Below, piece by piece: positions 1-13,500 of a stretch of DNA of 64,000 nucleotides. Position numbers and translations under genes: made by a program. Where the stretch lies: assembly GCA_024364805.1 (NCBI GenBank), contig CM044506.1:34679256-34743255 (forward strand). The letters run 5' to 3'. Every line of letters begins with the position of its first letter. Within the stretch, counting starts at the first letter, position 1. The notes under the pieces are model-generated. The model saw only the letters and a list, made by a program, of their open reading frames with translations, was not told the origin of the DNA and searched no databases. The DNA is from Euprymna scolopes. Its lineage: Eukaryota > Mollusca > Cephalopoda > Sepiida > Sepiolidae.

Positions 1-138
1 ATTGTTTACTCCTGTTCATAGATGCACATTGTTTACTCCTATTCATATATATACATTGTTTACTCCTATTCATATATGTACATTGTTTACTCCTATTCAT
101 ATATGTACATTGTTTACTCCTATTCATAGATGTACATA
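1..138. repeat. Tandem repeat, 27-bp unit, five copies
   Basis: Five nearly identical 27-bp units containing cattgtttactcctattcat fill the left edge. They differ by one to three bases, and the array may continue outside the window. It lies in an intron of the ABCA2-like gene. No spacers separate the units, so this is a plain minisatellite. Confidence 0.95.
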
Positions 139-230
139 AATGTTTTGGAGACACCTTATATATATTACAACAATCAAGTATTAAGTAAAACAATATCTGG
201 ATAAAATTCATACAACAGCAATGCATATAC

Positions 231-406
231 CTGTATCCAGACAAATCCAAATTGATAATATGAATGTTGTGAGGGTCCTGGCCCAGGATACCAGTAGCGG
301 CTTCTTACAAATTTGGTTGTTGGAGTGAATGATGCATTCTGTCTGATTTTATACTTTATGTGTGGCGGCAAACTGCCATCGGAATGTATGTTTTCAAAGA
401 GGACAC
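231..406 (-). CDS. ABCA2: ABCA2-like exon: end of extracellular domain 1
   Basis: 176 bp, starts phase 1, ends phase 0; acceptor aatttcag, donor GTATAT after CAG. It encodes SVLFENIHSDGSLPPHIKYK then IRQNASF, RSRYWYPGPGP and FGFVWIQ, the near-invariant block just before the second transmembrane helix of ABCA1/2-type transporters. Further exons must lie to the left of the window. Confidence 0.95.
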
Positions 407-2204
407 CTGAAATTGGTTTTTAAACAGAATTAAATAAGTCAAAAAAATTGAAGAAATAAAGCCATTCATTGTTTTTTTTTTAATTAAAGTTTTCTAATAC
501 TTTATCATATGAAACTTATTATAACCACTTCATTTTAATATGTTAGCGACTAAAAAAAAAAAAAAATGCCACCCATAGAATCATTAAAAAAACATTCACA
601 ATCCTTTTTGCAATCCAGCGATATTCAGTACAAATAAATTTCAGTGTGAGCCCAACTTGTCAAAGTTTCACACAAAGATCCGACAATATTTGTTTTATTG
701 CCATTCAACGATAATCATACCTGGATATGATGAACAAAATTATCAATGATTTCGACACTTGTCCTTGATTTGGACTGTGATGGCTCTCTTCAGTTCAAGA
801 ATAATCTAAGGGTTGTTTTGATAGAGAATATTTTAAAATAAAATTAACAGAAGGTTTTTACAAAATCACATCTCCACATACATAAAATAAAAATATGAAT
901 AACTCTGGAAAATAATCGCATTCCTATTATAGTGTTCAAAAAGCTTCAACCAGAAATAGCTCCCATAATTACAAAGCTGTTTAAGCATTGTCGTAAGGAG
1001 AATTGCTTCCCAACGCCCTGAAAAACCTCATCAGTATGTTCCGTATTTAAAAATTCAGGTGATCGGTCATCTCCCTCTCAATACAGACCAATCAGTCTCC
1101 TGTACGTCATAAGTAAGTTGCTAGAATCTGTGTTAAACAGAGAATTAGTCAACCACCTCAGAAAAAATAACCTCCATGACATGCAATATGGTTTCCATTT
1201 TGCTAGAGCTATAGCAGATGTGCTAACAGTTATATCTGATAGGATTAGTGAATCTCTTGATGGAGTATTAATGCTGGAGACTCTCAGGGGCCCATTCTGG
1301 ACCCAACTCTCTTCCTAATCTACATAAATGATCTCCCAAATCACATCCTAAGATCATTTGTAGACATTTGTGCTATCTATAGCAACACTTTAAAGGCTAT
1401 AAACAACCAAGTTCTCTCTGATTCTCTCTTCTCTGATCTTGATCTCATGGTGCAATGGAGAAAGAGGTGGCTGGTTAATTTTAATGCATCTAAAACTAAG
1501 CTTCCATCTTTCCATCATTAATGTTCTGATCCCCGTCTGGCATCAATTGAAATAAATGGCTTTCGTCTTGGGGAGGCTCCATGTATTGACAAGCTTCTAG
1601 GTCTTACCTTTACTCTTGATCCGAGCTGCAACACGTACATCAAATCTGTTGCCAAAGTTGCTGGAAAAATAGTGGGATCGTTCTACTGCTGTAGTAGATA
1701 TCTCACTCCTGATGCAATTCTTTACCTGTATAAAAGCCAAGTACGTCCAAGGATGGAGTACTGTTGCCACATCTGCCTTGACAGAGGTCAATAGACTTTG
1801 TAGCCTAGTGGGGAGGGATGTCCTTTTCTCTTGTGTGCAACCCTATCTCTGCTTTATCATTATTTTCATGGCAAGTGCTCATCTGAGCTCTAATCTACGA
1901 GCCCCCATCGTCAAACTTTCATGAAAAACACTCGTCTAGTTGAAACCACTATCAATAATTTCCCCCACTCTTTATCTGTACCTAAACCTAAACGTAGACT
2001 ATGAACTATGGAACTCTTCTGTTCCCCTGCTTTCCAGCTGACTACAATACGGTCATCTTCAAATCCAATGTGAACAAGTTCTGGATGAGCCCTCCCCTTA
2101 AGTAATCCAATTTACTAAACTTTCACTACTAATGATTATTGACTATTGTACACTCATTAATCTTTATCCTCGAGTGGCCGCCGGGCCTTAATAAGTGGTG
2201 ACTC

Positions 2205-2240
<36 letters not shown>

Positions 2241-4559
2241 GGACTAATGGACATTCATGATTGACACTTTCTGAACAAATCATGCCCACCAAAAATTGAT
2301 TTGTACAAAATACAGTTGGATTGCAAAAAGGATCAAATTTTATTAACGATTCTATATATGATATTTGAGGAGGGGGGATGAAAATACAGAGATTTTGTTT
2401 GGATAAAATAAAATAAAAACAATAAACTACTATCATATAAAAAGATCATAGAAAATTTCCAAATCTATTCTTATATGCGTGTATGTTTGATAATTTAAGG
2501 CAACTCAGCAGTAGATAACTGAAATTATTCGCTTTCAATAGTTTTAACACATTTGGAACTAAATTTTCATTCAGGTCAATGTAGGCAATATTGATTAGAT
2601 TCGATTAAGTGATTGTCAAATGCAAACTACAAAACCATAAAGCAAAATGCACAGTGATGCCAACACAGACAATGGAGTTTGTGAATATCTCCACTGAATC
2701 ATTTGTAAAAAGTTGAATATTGAATATAGCAGCAAATCCTGGGAACATGTTTACCAGAAAGAACAGTTGGAAATAAGTCATACACCACCCATTATAACTA
2801 TGCAAGACCTACAGTTATGTACATAGAAAACAGAGCTATTAAAGCTGATAGTGATATGGGACAAGAAGGAGAAAGAAGCAACCTTCTTAGAAATTAGTGT
2901 CCTCAATGATGCTGGGTTAAACAGAGCTAAAAGGGAAAAGATAACGAAATCCGAAGATTTTATGTATGATAAGAAAAGAAACTGGAATCTGAAGATCTCC
3001 ATCATTCTAGTAATAATAGGAGCAACTGAACTTATGAAAAAGAATTTCGGAAACTACCTGGCAAATATGCCTGGTGAACTAAATACAAGGAGTTATAACC
3101 AATTTCACTTCAAGGGATGGTGAGAATCTTAAAAAGATCTATCAAGTGGAATGTTTAAGATAGTGAGTAAATGTCTGGTATCTGGTAGGATGTCCCATCC
3201 TCAACTGAAAAAAAAAAAAAAAAAGATATAACAAACTAAAAAAAAATTTATGACATCTGCTCAAGGGAAGAAGGAAAAAGAAATCAGATATTGAAGTTCA
3301 TTCGAGTTATTTCCATATAAAAAAATGATTGAGTAGGGAAAGATCAGCAATGTCTTTGAAGAAAGGAACTGAAGAAAACAAAGAATTATGAAGTCTATTT
3401 TGAACTCTCAAATCAAGAAAGAGTGCCCTGATCAGCATCTCTCCTCACCCGACACAGCAACAAATGAATATAAACATGTACTAGGGGATTGCATGTTTGC
3501 AATGTATGTATATAGCAAGTATGCTATGTGGGAGATATATTTAACCAAAGCAAGAAAAGACACACAAGAAATTGGAAATATGTCTGCTTTGGAGTTTTAA
3601 CCATCCAGAATTTTATTTATCCTTGGAAAAGTTAGCATATCTTTAATTATAGGTTTATGCTGAAAGCAAGATATTTGAAAAAAATAATACCCAGCAATAT
3701 ATAGGACCTGTTGGGAAGTAGGTATTTATGTCAATAGAAAGACATTTTCTAAGTGGATAGCTAGGTAGTCTACTCCAAAAGATCCAAATAACTAGATATT
3801 CCAGCAAATTGGAAGAAGAGGTGAGTTGCCTGGCTGTGAGACACAAAGCCAGTTTGCTTTTGGTAGTTTTCACAAATGAATCGTTTGTGTGTGTTCGGCT
3901 GGATTTGCGTTTGGATTTGGTCAGAATTCTGACTGGCAAGCCTATTGTTCAGGAAAAAAAAGTATTATGGTAACGTCAAAATAAGTTTGTTACTCGTTTT
4001 AAACTGAAGTCATAATTCTGTTTGGAAGAAGAATTCTTCGACTGATGGAGTGAGAGCATACAATTGATACTGTGACCGGTATTGGAATCTACCACAGTTT
4101 TTAGACCAGCACAATGAACAGATGATCACAGCCTGTATAGTGAATGCACACAGACAACCCTTCACAAGATAGAACTTAAAAAAACAGCATCTAAAATCAT
4201 TTCACCGCCAAATGAGGCAGATGTTTTTTCTTTGCCAGTTCAGCTTTCAGAGTTTCTGTCCATGATGTCATATCTTGACAAATATTCCAAATCTCTACTC
4301 TGACTCCTAAATGGAATTTTCCACTCTTACATGGAAAATACTGTTTTTTTGTTTTTTTTTTTACATTATTTTCACATATTCAAATCTAAATTTTGTTATA
4401 GGTGTATTGGAGGGTGTTGATTAATTAGCAACTGTTGAGTAATCAGCAATTTTAAAAGAAAGCAAATCCAGTTTTAAGTTGTGTTTAATGATTGAAGTGG
4501 AACTGAGTGACCGATTAGACACCCTCCCTCCCCCTGTCAAAAATGTGAGGATAAAATTA

Positions 4560-4596
<37 letters not shown>

Positions 4597-7500
4597 CTCC
4601 TCATCTTGTCAAAAGGAACACAGTTTTGAATTTTTATTTGTAAAGGCTAATACAGATACAATACCGATTTTCAGGCAACCGATGGCCCACAAAAGAAAGC
4701 AAAGTTATAAAAAAGAAATTGCCATCAACTACAACAGTTGAAAAATATTCATGTGTTGCGCACAAGAAACAAGTGGAATCCAATGCTATACATGAATCTA
4801 CAAAAAATGTAGCAACTTGTTTGGAAAGCTGGCATATGACCCAACTATAAGTGTAAAAAGTGTCTTGGAAAGGCACACCCTTATGCAAAATTGAATAACT
4901 GTTAATGATCATGTCTGTATTTAATTTCATAAAATCAATGTGAGGAAACAAAATCTTACTTGCAAAAACACTGACATTATTTTTATATGCCTGGTTAATA
5001 ACATAATCGACAAGTTCTTGTTCGCCTGCAAATCCTTGAAAGACGTTGAGACTAATGCCAGACAACATTGCCCGCCAACTACAAGCAGCGTTATCAATGT
5101 TATTCAACTGAAGCAAAAAGAAGTCAGTTGTGGGAATGCTAATATTCAAAAATTTATCAATCCGAGGATCTGATCTGAGTAGAGCAGCCAAGTTTGTATG
5201 CCTTTTCAAATCTGCTTGAACCTTTGGAAAAAAAACAAACAAAAAAACTTAAAACAATCAACAACAACAACAGCTGTAGTTATATTTATAATTTGTATTT
5301 AATTATAAAAAAAAAAAAGTATATAAATCAAAATTGCCTCTCAAATACTACATCAAGAAATCGTTTTTAGAATAAAATATATATAAGAAAAATAGAAGAT
5401 ATAGATTATTTTAATTTAAATTTAATTTATCAAAATTAATTTAAATAAAAACCAAAGAAAATAAATTAATTTTATGAAATAAAAAGAAAAATTTAAAAAC
5501 AACCAACTTCTCTTATGGAATCCAAATGCTCTGCAGTTTCATTTCTAGACAAATACAGATGCAATTCTTCTGAGATATTCACCCATTTTTCAGCATATTT
5601 GCTGACGTGATCTAAAAGTGCAAACGTTTGATTTGCCTGCAACAAAAAGAAAAAGGTTAAACATTATCATTATGTTCAGCTTAATATTTAGATAAGCTGA
5701 GAGATGATAAGGCATCAGAAAACAATAAGAACTCTGGTGTGGACAAAGTATATTTGGATGGTAATTGACGTTGTTCAGAAGTTTTGTGATAACATTGGAT
5801 CACAAGGAGTTGCTAATGCTAGCATGACTGTAAAAGTTAGGAATGGATGCAATAAATTCGGGGAACTTCCACGTTTAATAACTAGCAGAGTGTTACCAGT
5901 GTCAATCAAGGGAAGAGTCTATCAAGCATATATACAATGTATGATTTATAAAAGTGAAAACTGGCTAGTGAGGGTTGAGATATGCATTGCATGGGGAGAA
6001 ATGATATGAGAAGGATACAATGGATGTGTAATCTGAGTCTTAAAGACAGGATTAAATTTTGAGACCCTCAAAGGAAGATTATATCTGGATAGTATATGAA
6101 GATATGTGCAGAACAGGTGATTTTGTTGTTTAGTCACATTGTTAGGTTGGAAGTTAATTTCTAAAAGGCGTCCAGCATATACCAGTATGTAAAATGAATG
6201 TTAAACTCAACCTATCTGTAATCACATTGTACTTCTTGTATATTTAATGCTTATAAGTTAAAAAAAATAGTTTGTACTAATGCCCTTTTTACAAACTGAA
6301 CATGGAGACTTTCCTCTTTCTGTAGACTTCCAGCACTAGAACTACTGATAATCACTTTGGTTTTGGTAATATTCACTATCAGACCTTTACTTTTCATAGC
6401 AGTCATCTAAGTCTTTAACTAAACAAGTAAACCTTCCATTATTTGACAGACACTGAATGATTAATATAAAGCATCTCTTCCAGACAACCCATACGAAATT
6501 GCATGGACAATACTTTTAAGACAATATAAAAAGCAACAGACTCAGTACAGAATTCTGATGTATTCCTACCTTAAGCCTCTCATTAAATATGCTATTAATT
6601 CTAATGACTGAACATTTCTATATTATTTGAACAACCTGCTCATTTTCTCCAATTTACACAGAGTTCATCAAATAACATCTCTCAAAAGCTTTCTTGAAAT
6701 TCACAAAAGCAAAAATTCTTTCTCTTACCAAAATACTTCTCTTGCATTTTTCTCACAGTGAATTTGTGACCTGGCCTACAAGGCATCGGGATAAGAATAG
6801 GGGAAGGTCCAGTACATGTAAATCCACTTCAGGATCACATGTACTTATGAGATGATCACTAAAGTGTCCTCATGGTCATTTGAAATGTGGAAAGTTGAAA
6901 GCACTGTTCATCTTTTAAAACACCTCTTTATTCAAAACATCTTAAAGATCATTAAGTAGTGCTCAGTATTGATCATGACTTTCTGTTCATCAAACCAAAC
7001 AATGTCAATGACCCCATGTTATAATATTGCAATTCATGCAGTGCCTTTGATGCAGTGCAGTGACCTTTGCAGACCATCTTCTGGCAGGGCTTACCTTTAA
7101 GGAGATATTATTCTTCACATATTCAAACAGAAAATAGACTTCATCAACACAGAAGTGCATATTTGGAGCATATCACAACAATAAATAAACAAAGACTGTT
7201 GGACATTCATAACTGAAACTTGGTGGAAAAGTCAAGCATAGACGTTTGCTTTTACTAGATATGATTAGATTGCAGAAAAAACTGTTATGAACGATTCCAT
7301 TCTGTAAACATGCAAAATGCTGCATGTTTAGTAGGGGGTACATATATGTGGAAACTACAGGCAGATGATGGGAAAAATATGTTTTGGGGTTTGACCACTC
7401 AAGAAATTGATTAGTTATTTGAAATAATAATGCCTTCTTAGATAATAGGCTCCATGTTGTAATTATGAGTCACTTAAAACTTTGAAAAAATTGATGTCTA

Positions 7501-10500
7501 CTTCAGACAAGAAAGAGGCCCCCTGGTCACAAGGTTATTATGTCCAGCGAAAATATAGTGATCCATTTTTAAGCATGCTAACTGTATGGTCTATCCCAAA
7601 TGAGATCTATATGTGAGTGGCCAATGGTAAAAAAAAAAGTTGAAATCAAAATGTTTGCAATTGGGTGGAGATGGGGAGGGGGTCCTACCAATTTCCCAAC
7701 ATAGTTTGAAAGAGAACATGCCACCCCTTTCCTTTAAATCGGCCACTTGGCAGAAATCAGTCATTGTTTACGAACAAAAAAAAAAATTGCTTTTTCAGAA
7801 TTCAAAGAAAAAACAGAATTATGCTTTTTCTGATTTACAAAAATAAATAAAATTCCATTAAAAACCGGAGATCTCACATTCCTCATGCATATTCCAGCAA
7901 GACGAGCAGAGGGAATCAGTTCATCTGAGAGATGGGTTAACCTTTGGCTTAAGCTGATAGATTGTTTTAAACTTTGAGTTGTGATTGAGACCACTATGGC
8001 CAGTGTTGAAATCAAACATCAAATTCAGATAAAAACAACAAGTGGACGATCCTGGCCTGGTGCAGTGAACACACAGAAATGCAGGTGGAATCTGCATGTG
8101 TAGGTTTTCAACATTATAAATATATTGTGACATATGAAATCATACAAGAATGCAGTTAAAGAGAAAAACAAAATTATTTTTATTATGTTTTTAAAGATGT
8201 CCTTACTTGTCTTATTATGGAATCTGCTGATGTGTTAGCTGGAGCATACAGAACTTTAGGATTGCTGTACAAGACATGCACAAGAATGCCAATATTGTGT
8301 TGCTGGGTACTCGACATCCCTAAATCATCTGTGATAGAACAAAAATAAAGACATCAAAAAAATTAATTTTATTGCAATAGACAGAACAATAAAAATGTAT
8401 TTCTGCTTTGATGAGAGTAGGTTTGCTAGTAGATATGTTGGCATAATAACGATTAGATGTATGGTCAGTGGAGATAAAACAGTTGACCTTATCTGTATAA
8501 GTTAAAATCATGAGAAAAAGAAGAATGATATTTAAGAGGTAATGGCAGCCACTGTCCCGTGGGAAGGCAAAAATAAATAGGAACTCTCATCAGTTTAAAA
8601 AACAGTCAAGAATGGTCTAACAAACTGATAATATAATTAAGCAATGCACTTAACATATTAACTCTTTCTCCTTTTTAGTTTTTCTGCGAGTAAAGATTAA
8701 TTATAATATTTTTTATGTCAAGTAGATGATCTAAAAAGTTTGCTTAAATGTTTGCTTTAAGCTGAGTAGATACAGCTACATATTAATATTAATTAAAAGC
8801 TGAATTAATATTTCTATTCTATTTTAGAATCAAAGTGTAGTATCTGAACTTCTTGACATGGAATAGTAGGAAGATAGAAAGAAAAAGAAATTATAAAAAC
8901 ATTTTACACACACTTTCCAACTATATTTTTCAGCCCATGCCCCCCCCCCGGACAATGCCAGGTAGTCATACTACTTTCAAATAAAAGCCATCTACTATCA
9001 TGTTAGTGACAGTCAGTATTTCCTGTGAAGCACAAAGGAAAATCATTTAGTACAAAGAAAAGCAATAAAGAAAGAAAAACAAACCTAACATGTTTTTCAA
9101 GTTAGTCCTATTTTTTTTAATAGTTTATTTGACAAATTGAAGGGCGTCCTCAAAGTAGGATAGACATTTATGCGTTACCGTTTCTGTGTACAAGTTTTTT
9201 TGATTCAATATTTCACAGATCATCTTTCTTTTAATTTAACATATACAATTATCTTGTCAGTTTTTCAAAGTTAGACCTAAATAGCAATCCATTTGACACA
9301 TCAAAATTTGATTTGGATTAGCCTATTTTTCCCTTTTTTTTTCTCTCACTATATTGGTGCAAATATATTTCATTTAGCTTCATTTTCTTTTCTGAAAATA
9401 CTTTTCCCGCTAAAACAACTGTTAGAGTGGAAACATTTTTCATTACTCAACATTAAAGTGAAATCATTGTTCTCTACCTTGATTTGTTAAAAAAATAAAT
9501 TATGTGACTTCACATGCATGTGTTTCTCACCTTCACATTAATTACACTTAGTTATTCTTTATTATTTACTATTAAGCAATTAGAATCAAGTAAAAATTCC
9601 TATTTCACAAAATAATTGGATTACAAAATTTAAGTCACCAAAGCTAATTTCTATGTCATCATAAACAAATCGATGATTTATTCTTTTAAAATAATTTTTT
9701 TAAATGTTAACTTACCGAAGTTCATGTTATGGATATCATTTTCCAACTTTTCTTTGGGAATGTTCGTATCATGGCCACAAATAGTTTTTTGCATAGATGC
9801 CCAGATCTTGAGTAATCCAAGGTAATGTTTTTTGCTGTTTTTCTTTGATGATGAAGTAGATGATTCAGTAGTTGAACTGAAACTACCCTAGAAAAGAGAG
9901 AGAGATGACAATAGTTCCCAGCTACTATTAAAGTCTATTTGTTTGCCCTGGTAATTCATGTTTATTTTGATTGTGTTTAGGAACTTTTAATGTGAACTTT
10001 TGTTATTAATTATGTCTGTTATTTTCACCCTCTTTTATGCATCATATTTCATGTCCTTCTTTATTCTTTACTGTCTCCCTCCCCCCATCTTTATATTCCA
10101 ACATGGTGGATGCTCATGTTGGCTATAAAATATTATAAAACTGATGCAATGAATGTAAATACATCCAAGTCTTTCCTCCTTGCAAGATTGTTAAGCCATA
10201 AATACCAACTGGTAGAGCCACTTAGAAGAGATGTTGAAAGGTATGCCGAAAACGTCACACCAAGGATATATCAGCTCTAACAATGAACACTTACAAAATT
10301 ATTACTTGAATACTGTAACCAAGACCACTCAGCTAATTCAAACAAATATATCTATTTCGCACGACATATCAAAAACGATTAGATAAAATATTTACTATTC
10401 TAATTTTAGAATTGATTAAATAATAACACTGAGCAACAATTTTTTAAGTTTTGAATGTTTAGATTTCTACAACTGATTTACGGTATTTTTGCTGAATCAG

Positions 10501-13500
10501 AAAATGGTGTATGTTTCTCTCAATCAGGTCAAGTTATTTTGATAAGTTAATTTGAAAAAAATCAGGTCTGGTGACAAAATCGATTGCATTTTTCTGGCAT
10601 TATCAGCTGATTTTTGTCAACACATCATTAAATATGTTTGTAAGAGTATAAAAAGTTTTGCCAACAACATATATTGATTACAGTAATCAATGTTTCTATC
10701 GGGTAAACTGGATATTGGACATTGATAAAGGTAAGTACATGTAAATTGCATGTTGCTCCACTATTGTTCAAACTTTAGGGAATGCTCAGCAGCAGGGAGG
10801 TTTCTTCAGATTCCAACAGTAGTCAGCCATCATGACTGTGTTCCAGTGACCCTGATACCTGGTCTCCATCTCTTTCAAGTCCTGATAGAATTTCTTCCCC
10901 TGTTTGAGTTTCATTGAACCCAGATTCTCAGGAAACCGGACCAGATGTGAAAATAGGTAGTGCATCCTGATGCTCATGTTGCAGCTCAGGTTATTGAAAG
11001 CAGTCAGTATGTAGTTGACAAGTTCTGCATAGTTTCTAGCCTTCTTGTTGCCAAGAAAGTTCTTCACCACCAGAACAAATGCCTTCCACAATCCAGTTCG
11101 TCTTTGTAAATCAAGTTTCTGAACTCTGGATCTCTGATGAGCTGCCGGATCTGAGGACCATCAAAGATGCCAACTTTCAACTTCTCCAAGGTTATTCCTG
11201 GAAAATTCTGGCACAAGTGAAGTACTCATCATCCTTGTTCAGAGCCTTGGTGAACTGCTTGAATGAACCAAGCTTGATGTGCAGTGATGGGAAGAGTCCG
11301 CCAGAGGCTCGTTAATGACATTCCTTTCTTTGCAAGGCACCAATTCCTCTCTCACAGGCCAGTTTTTCTTTGTGTATGCTGAGCACCAATTGTTGAAAGA
11401 TTTGGAGGGTTTATGACTTCAAACTGAACCCTTTTTGACTTAATCACCCAAAACTATTGGACCAGAATATTTCTTGTCATTAAAATAATCATTTTCAAAC
11501 AAAACATGGCATTTTACCCCGACTAATTTTTTCTAAAAATCCTTCACACATGCATACATCTGAACAAAAACATAAAAAACAACACATGGCCATAGCTCAA
11601 AAACTTGACCTGATTGAGCAAAACCAATGTGATTTTTGGATTCAACACATCAGATTCATCCTACATCAACTGAATAAATGCAGACAACAAATTTGTTGTT
11701 GACCAGTGTAACCATATGTAAGCAATCATAATCGTATTTGCTCTAACAAAATAGCTTCCCCATTATATACAATGATTTCAGTATTTTTATTACTAGCAAA
11801 AATATGCATGTTCCAGTCACATATTTTTGCTAGTATATATATAATGTTAGTGTTGATACTGTGGTTCTTGTCCAGAATTCCTCCATATTAAAAAACAAAA
11901 ATGAAAAATCTTTGATGTATATACCTGTGATGAAATGAAAATATCATATTCAAAAAATGACGTAAATTGATCAAATGGTTTTGTTATTAAAAAGAAAAGA
12001 AACTGTTTTGCCTGCCATTTTAAAAATAAAGTCAAGAAACAACGGGAGATAACTCAATAGTTCAAACTTGTGAGATTTGTGCTATAATTCCTATAAATTC
12101 CCATTAATTGCTTAAAAATGAAAACTACTTGATTAATTTACATGATTTTTTTTTCGAATATGATATTTTAATTTTGTCACAGATTCTTTATTTTTGTTTT
12201 ATAATATAGGGGGAAATTCTGAACAAGAATAGTGTTTGCTAATGAACAGACAATTATAACAATTTCTGATAGATGTATACCCCGCTCCTCAAGCTACTCC
12301 GATGGATTAAATAAAGGGTTCCGTTTGTAATTTTGTACAGATGTCAGAGTTAAAAAATGATTCTAAAGTTAGACAAGACATGCCTGAAGAAGCCAGGAGA
12401 GTACATTGTGAAAAAGATTATAAAAATAACATCCCAGATGAAAACAGTATTCCAAATAATTTAAATAATACAAAGTCTTTATTTGTTTTGTCTTTTTTTT
12501 TTATATATTTTAAAACTAACTTACTGGTGTTTCTGTTGTTGAAGGTCTCTTTTCTGTGATGTTAGTTGCAGTAACGTTAACAGGTGTTACAGTTGTCACA
12601 TCTATTCCATCAGTTGGATTTTGTTCACACGAATCTTGAGGCAAAGAACTGGCCAAGAGGCTGAGCTCATTCAGATTCTTTTGAAACATATAAAATTTCT
12701 TCACCTAAAATAATCAGGAAAAAAAAAAAATATAAACATAATGAAAAAGGCTAAATACTTGTAAATAATCCAACATAATAACTGGACATCTATGAAAAAA
12801 AAAACTAATAGAAAAAAAAAAACATTATGAAAAAGGCTAAATATTTGTAAATGATCCACTATAATAATTGGACATCTAGTATGGACAGAACATTTGATTT
12901 TTGGGGTCATTAGTTGAGGATAAGGGTTAATGTTGGACAATGGATGGAATAGAATTATTTAAGAGGATGGTATAACACTCATTTGTTAACATTGGACTTG
13001 ACAACAACCAGGATGTAGTTAGCTGAGAAGCAGTCCGGTAGTATTATGTTCCACAAGTTCCAAGAAAGAAACTTTATTCATTGAAGTGCCATTGTTTTCA
13101 GGTAGATAGAGGTAAAAGAAAGTTCTTTTTTTTTTTTTTTTTTTTTTAATTCAATTTTCACCCCAAACAAGGCACAGTGCCACTTTGAAGCAGGGGCTAC
13201 TATCAGGGACTTAATTAGCGGGGTCATTATGAAGGGAGATGAGTAGAAAGATGTTTGTTAACATTACACTTGAACTTCTGCATATCATTGCAGTTGGGAA
13301 AGCAGAATCCCAGAAGGGAGTTCCAAAGACCCGCAGTTCTGGAGAAGAAACTATTGGAGTAAAAGGCTTTTTTGCACCTAGGGATCTCTACTGTAAAGGG
13401 ATGAGACTTAGTAGCTTGTCGGGTTTGTCGGGGGTAGTTACGTCGGGGAGGTACAAGTGTTTGCAGTTCGTCAGAGCATTCACCATTGAAGTATTTGTAG

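Noticed and set aside
1-138. CRISPR-like array
   Set aside because: Units are directly adjacent with no spacers, in clearly eukaryotic DNA.
4634-5242. 202-codon open frame as a single-exon gene
   Set aside because: Only 4,960-5,221 is coding similar to ABCA2; both ends run into introns past clear splice sites.
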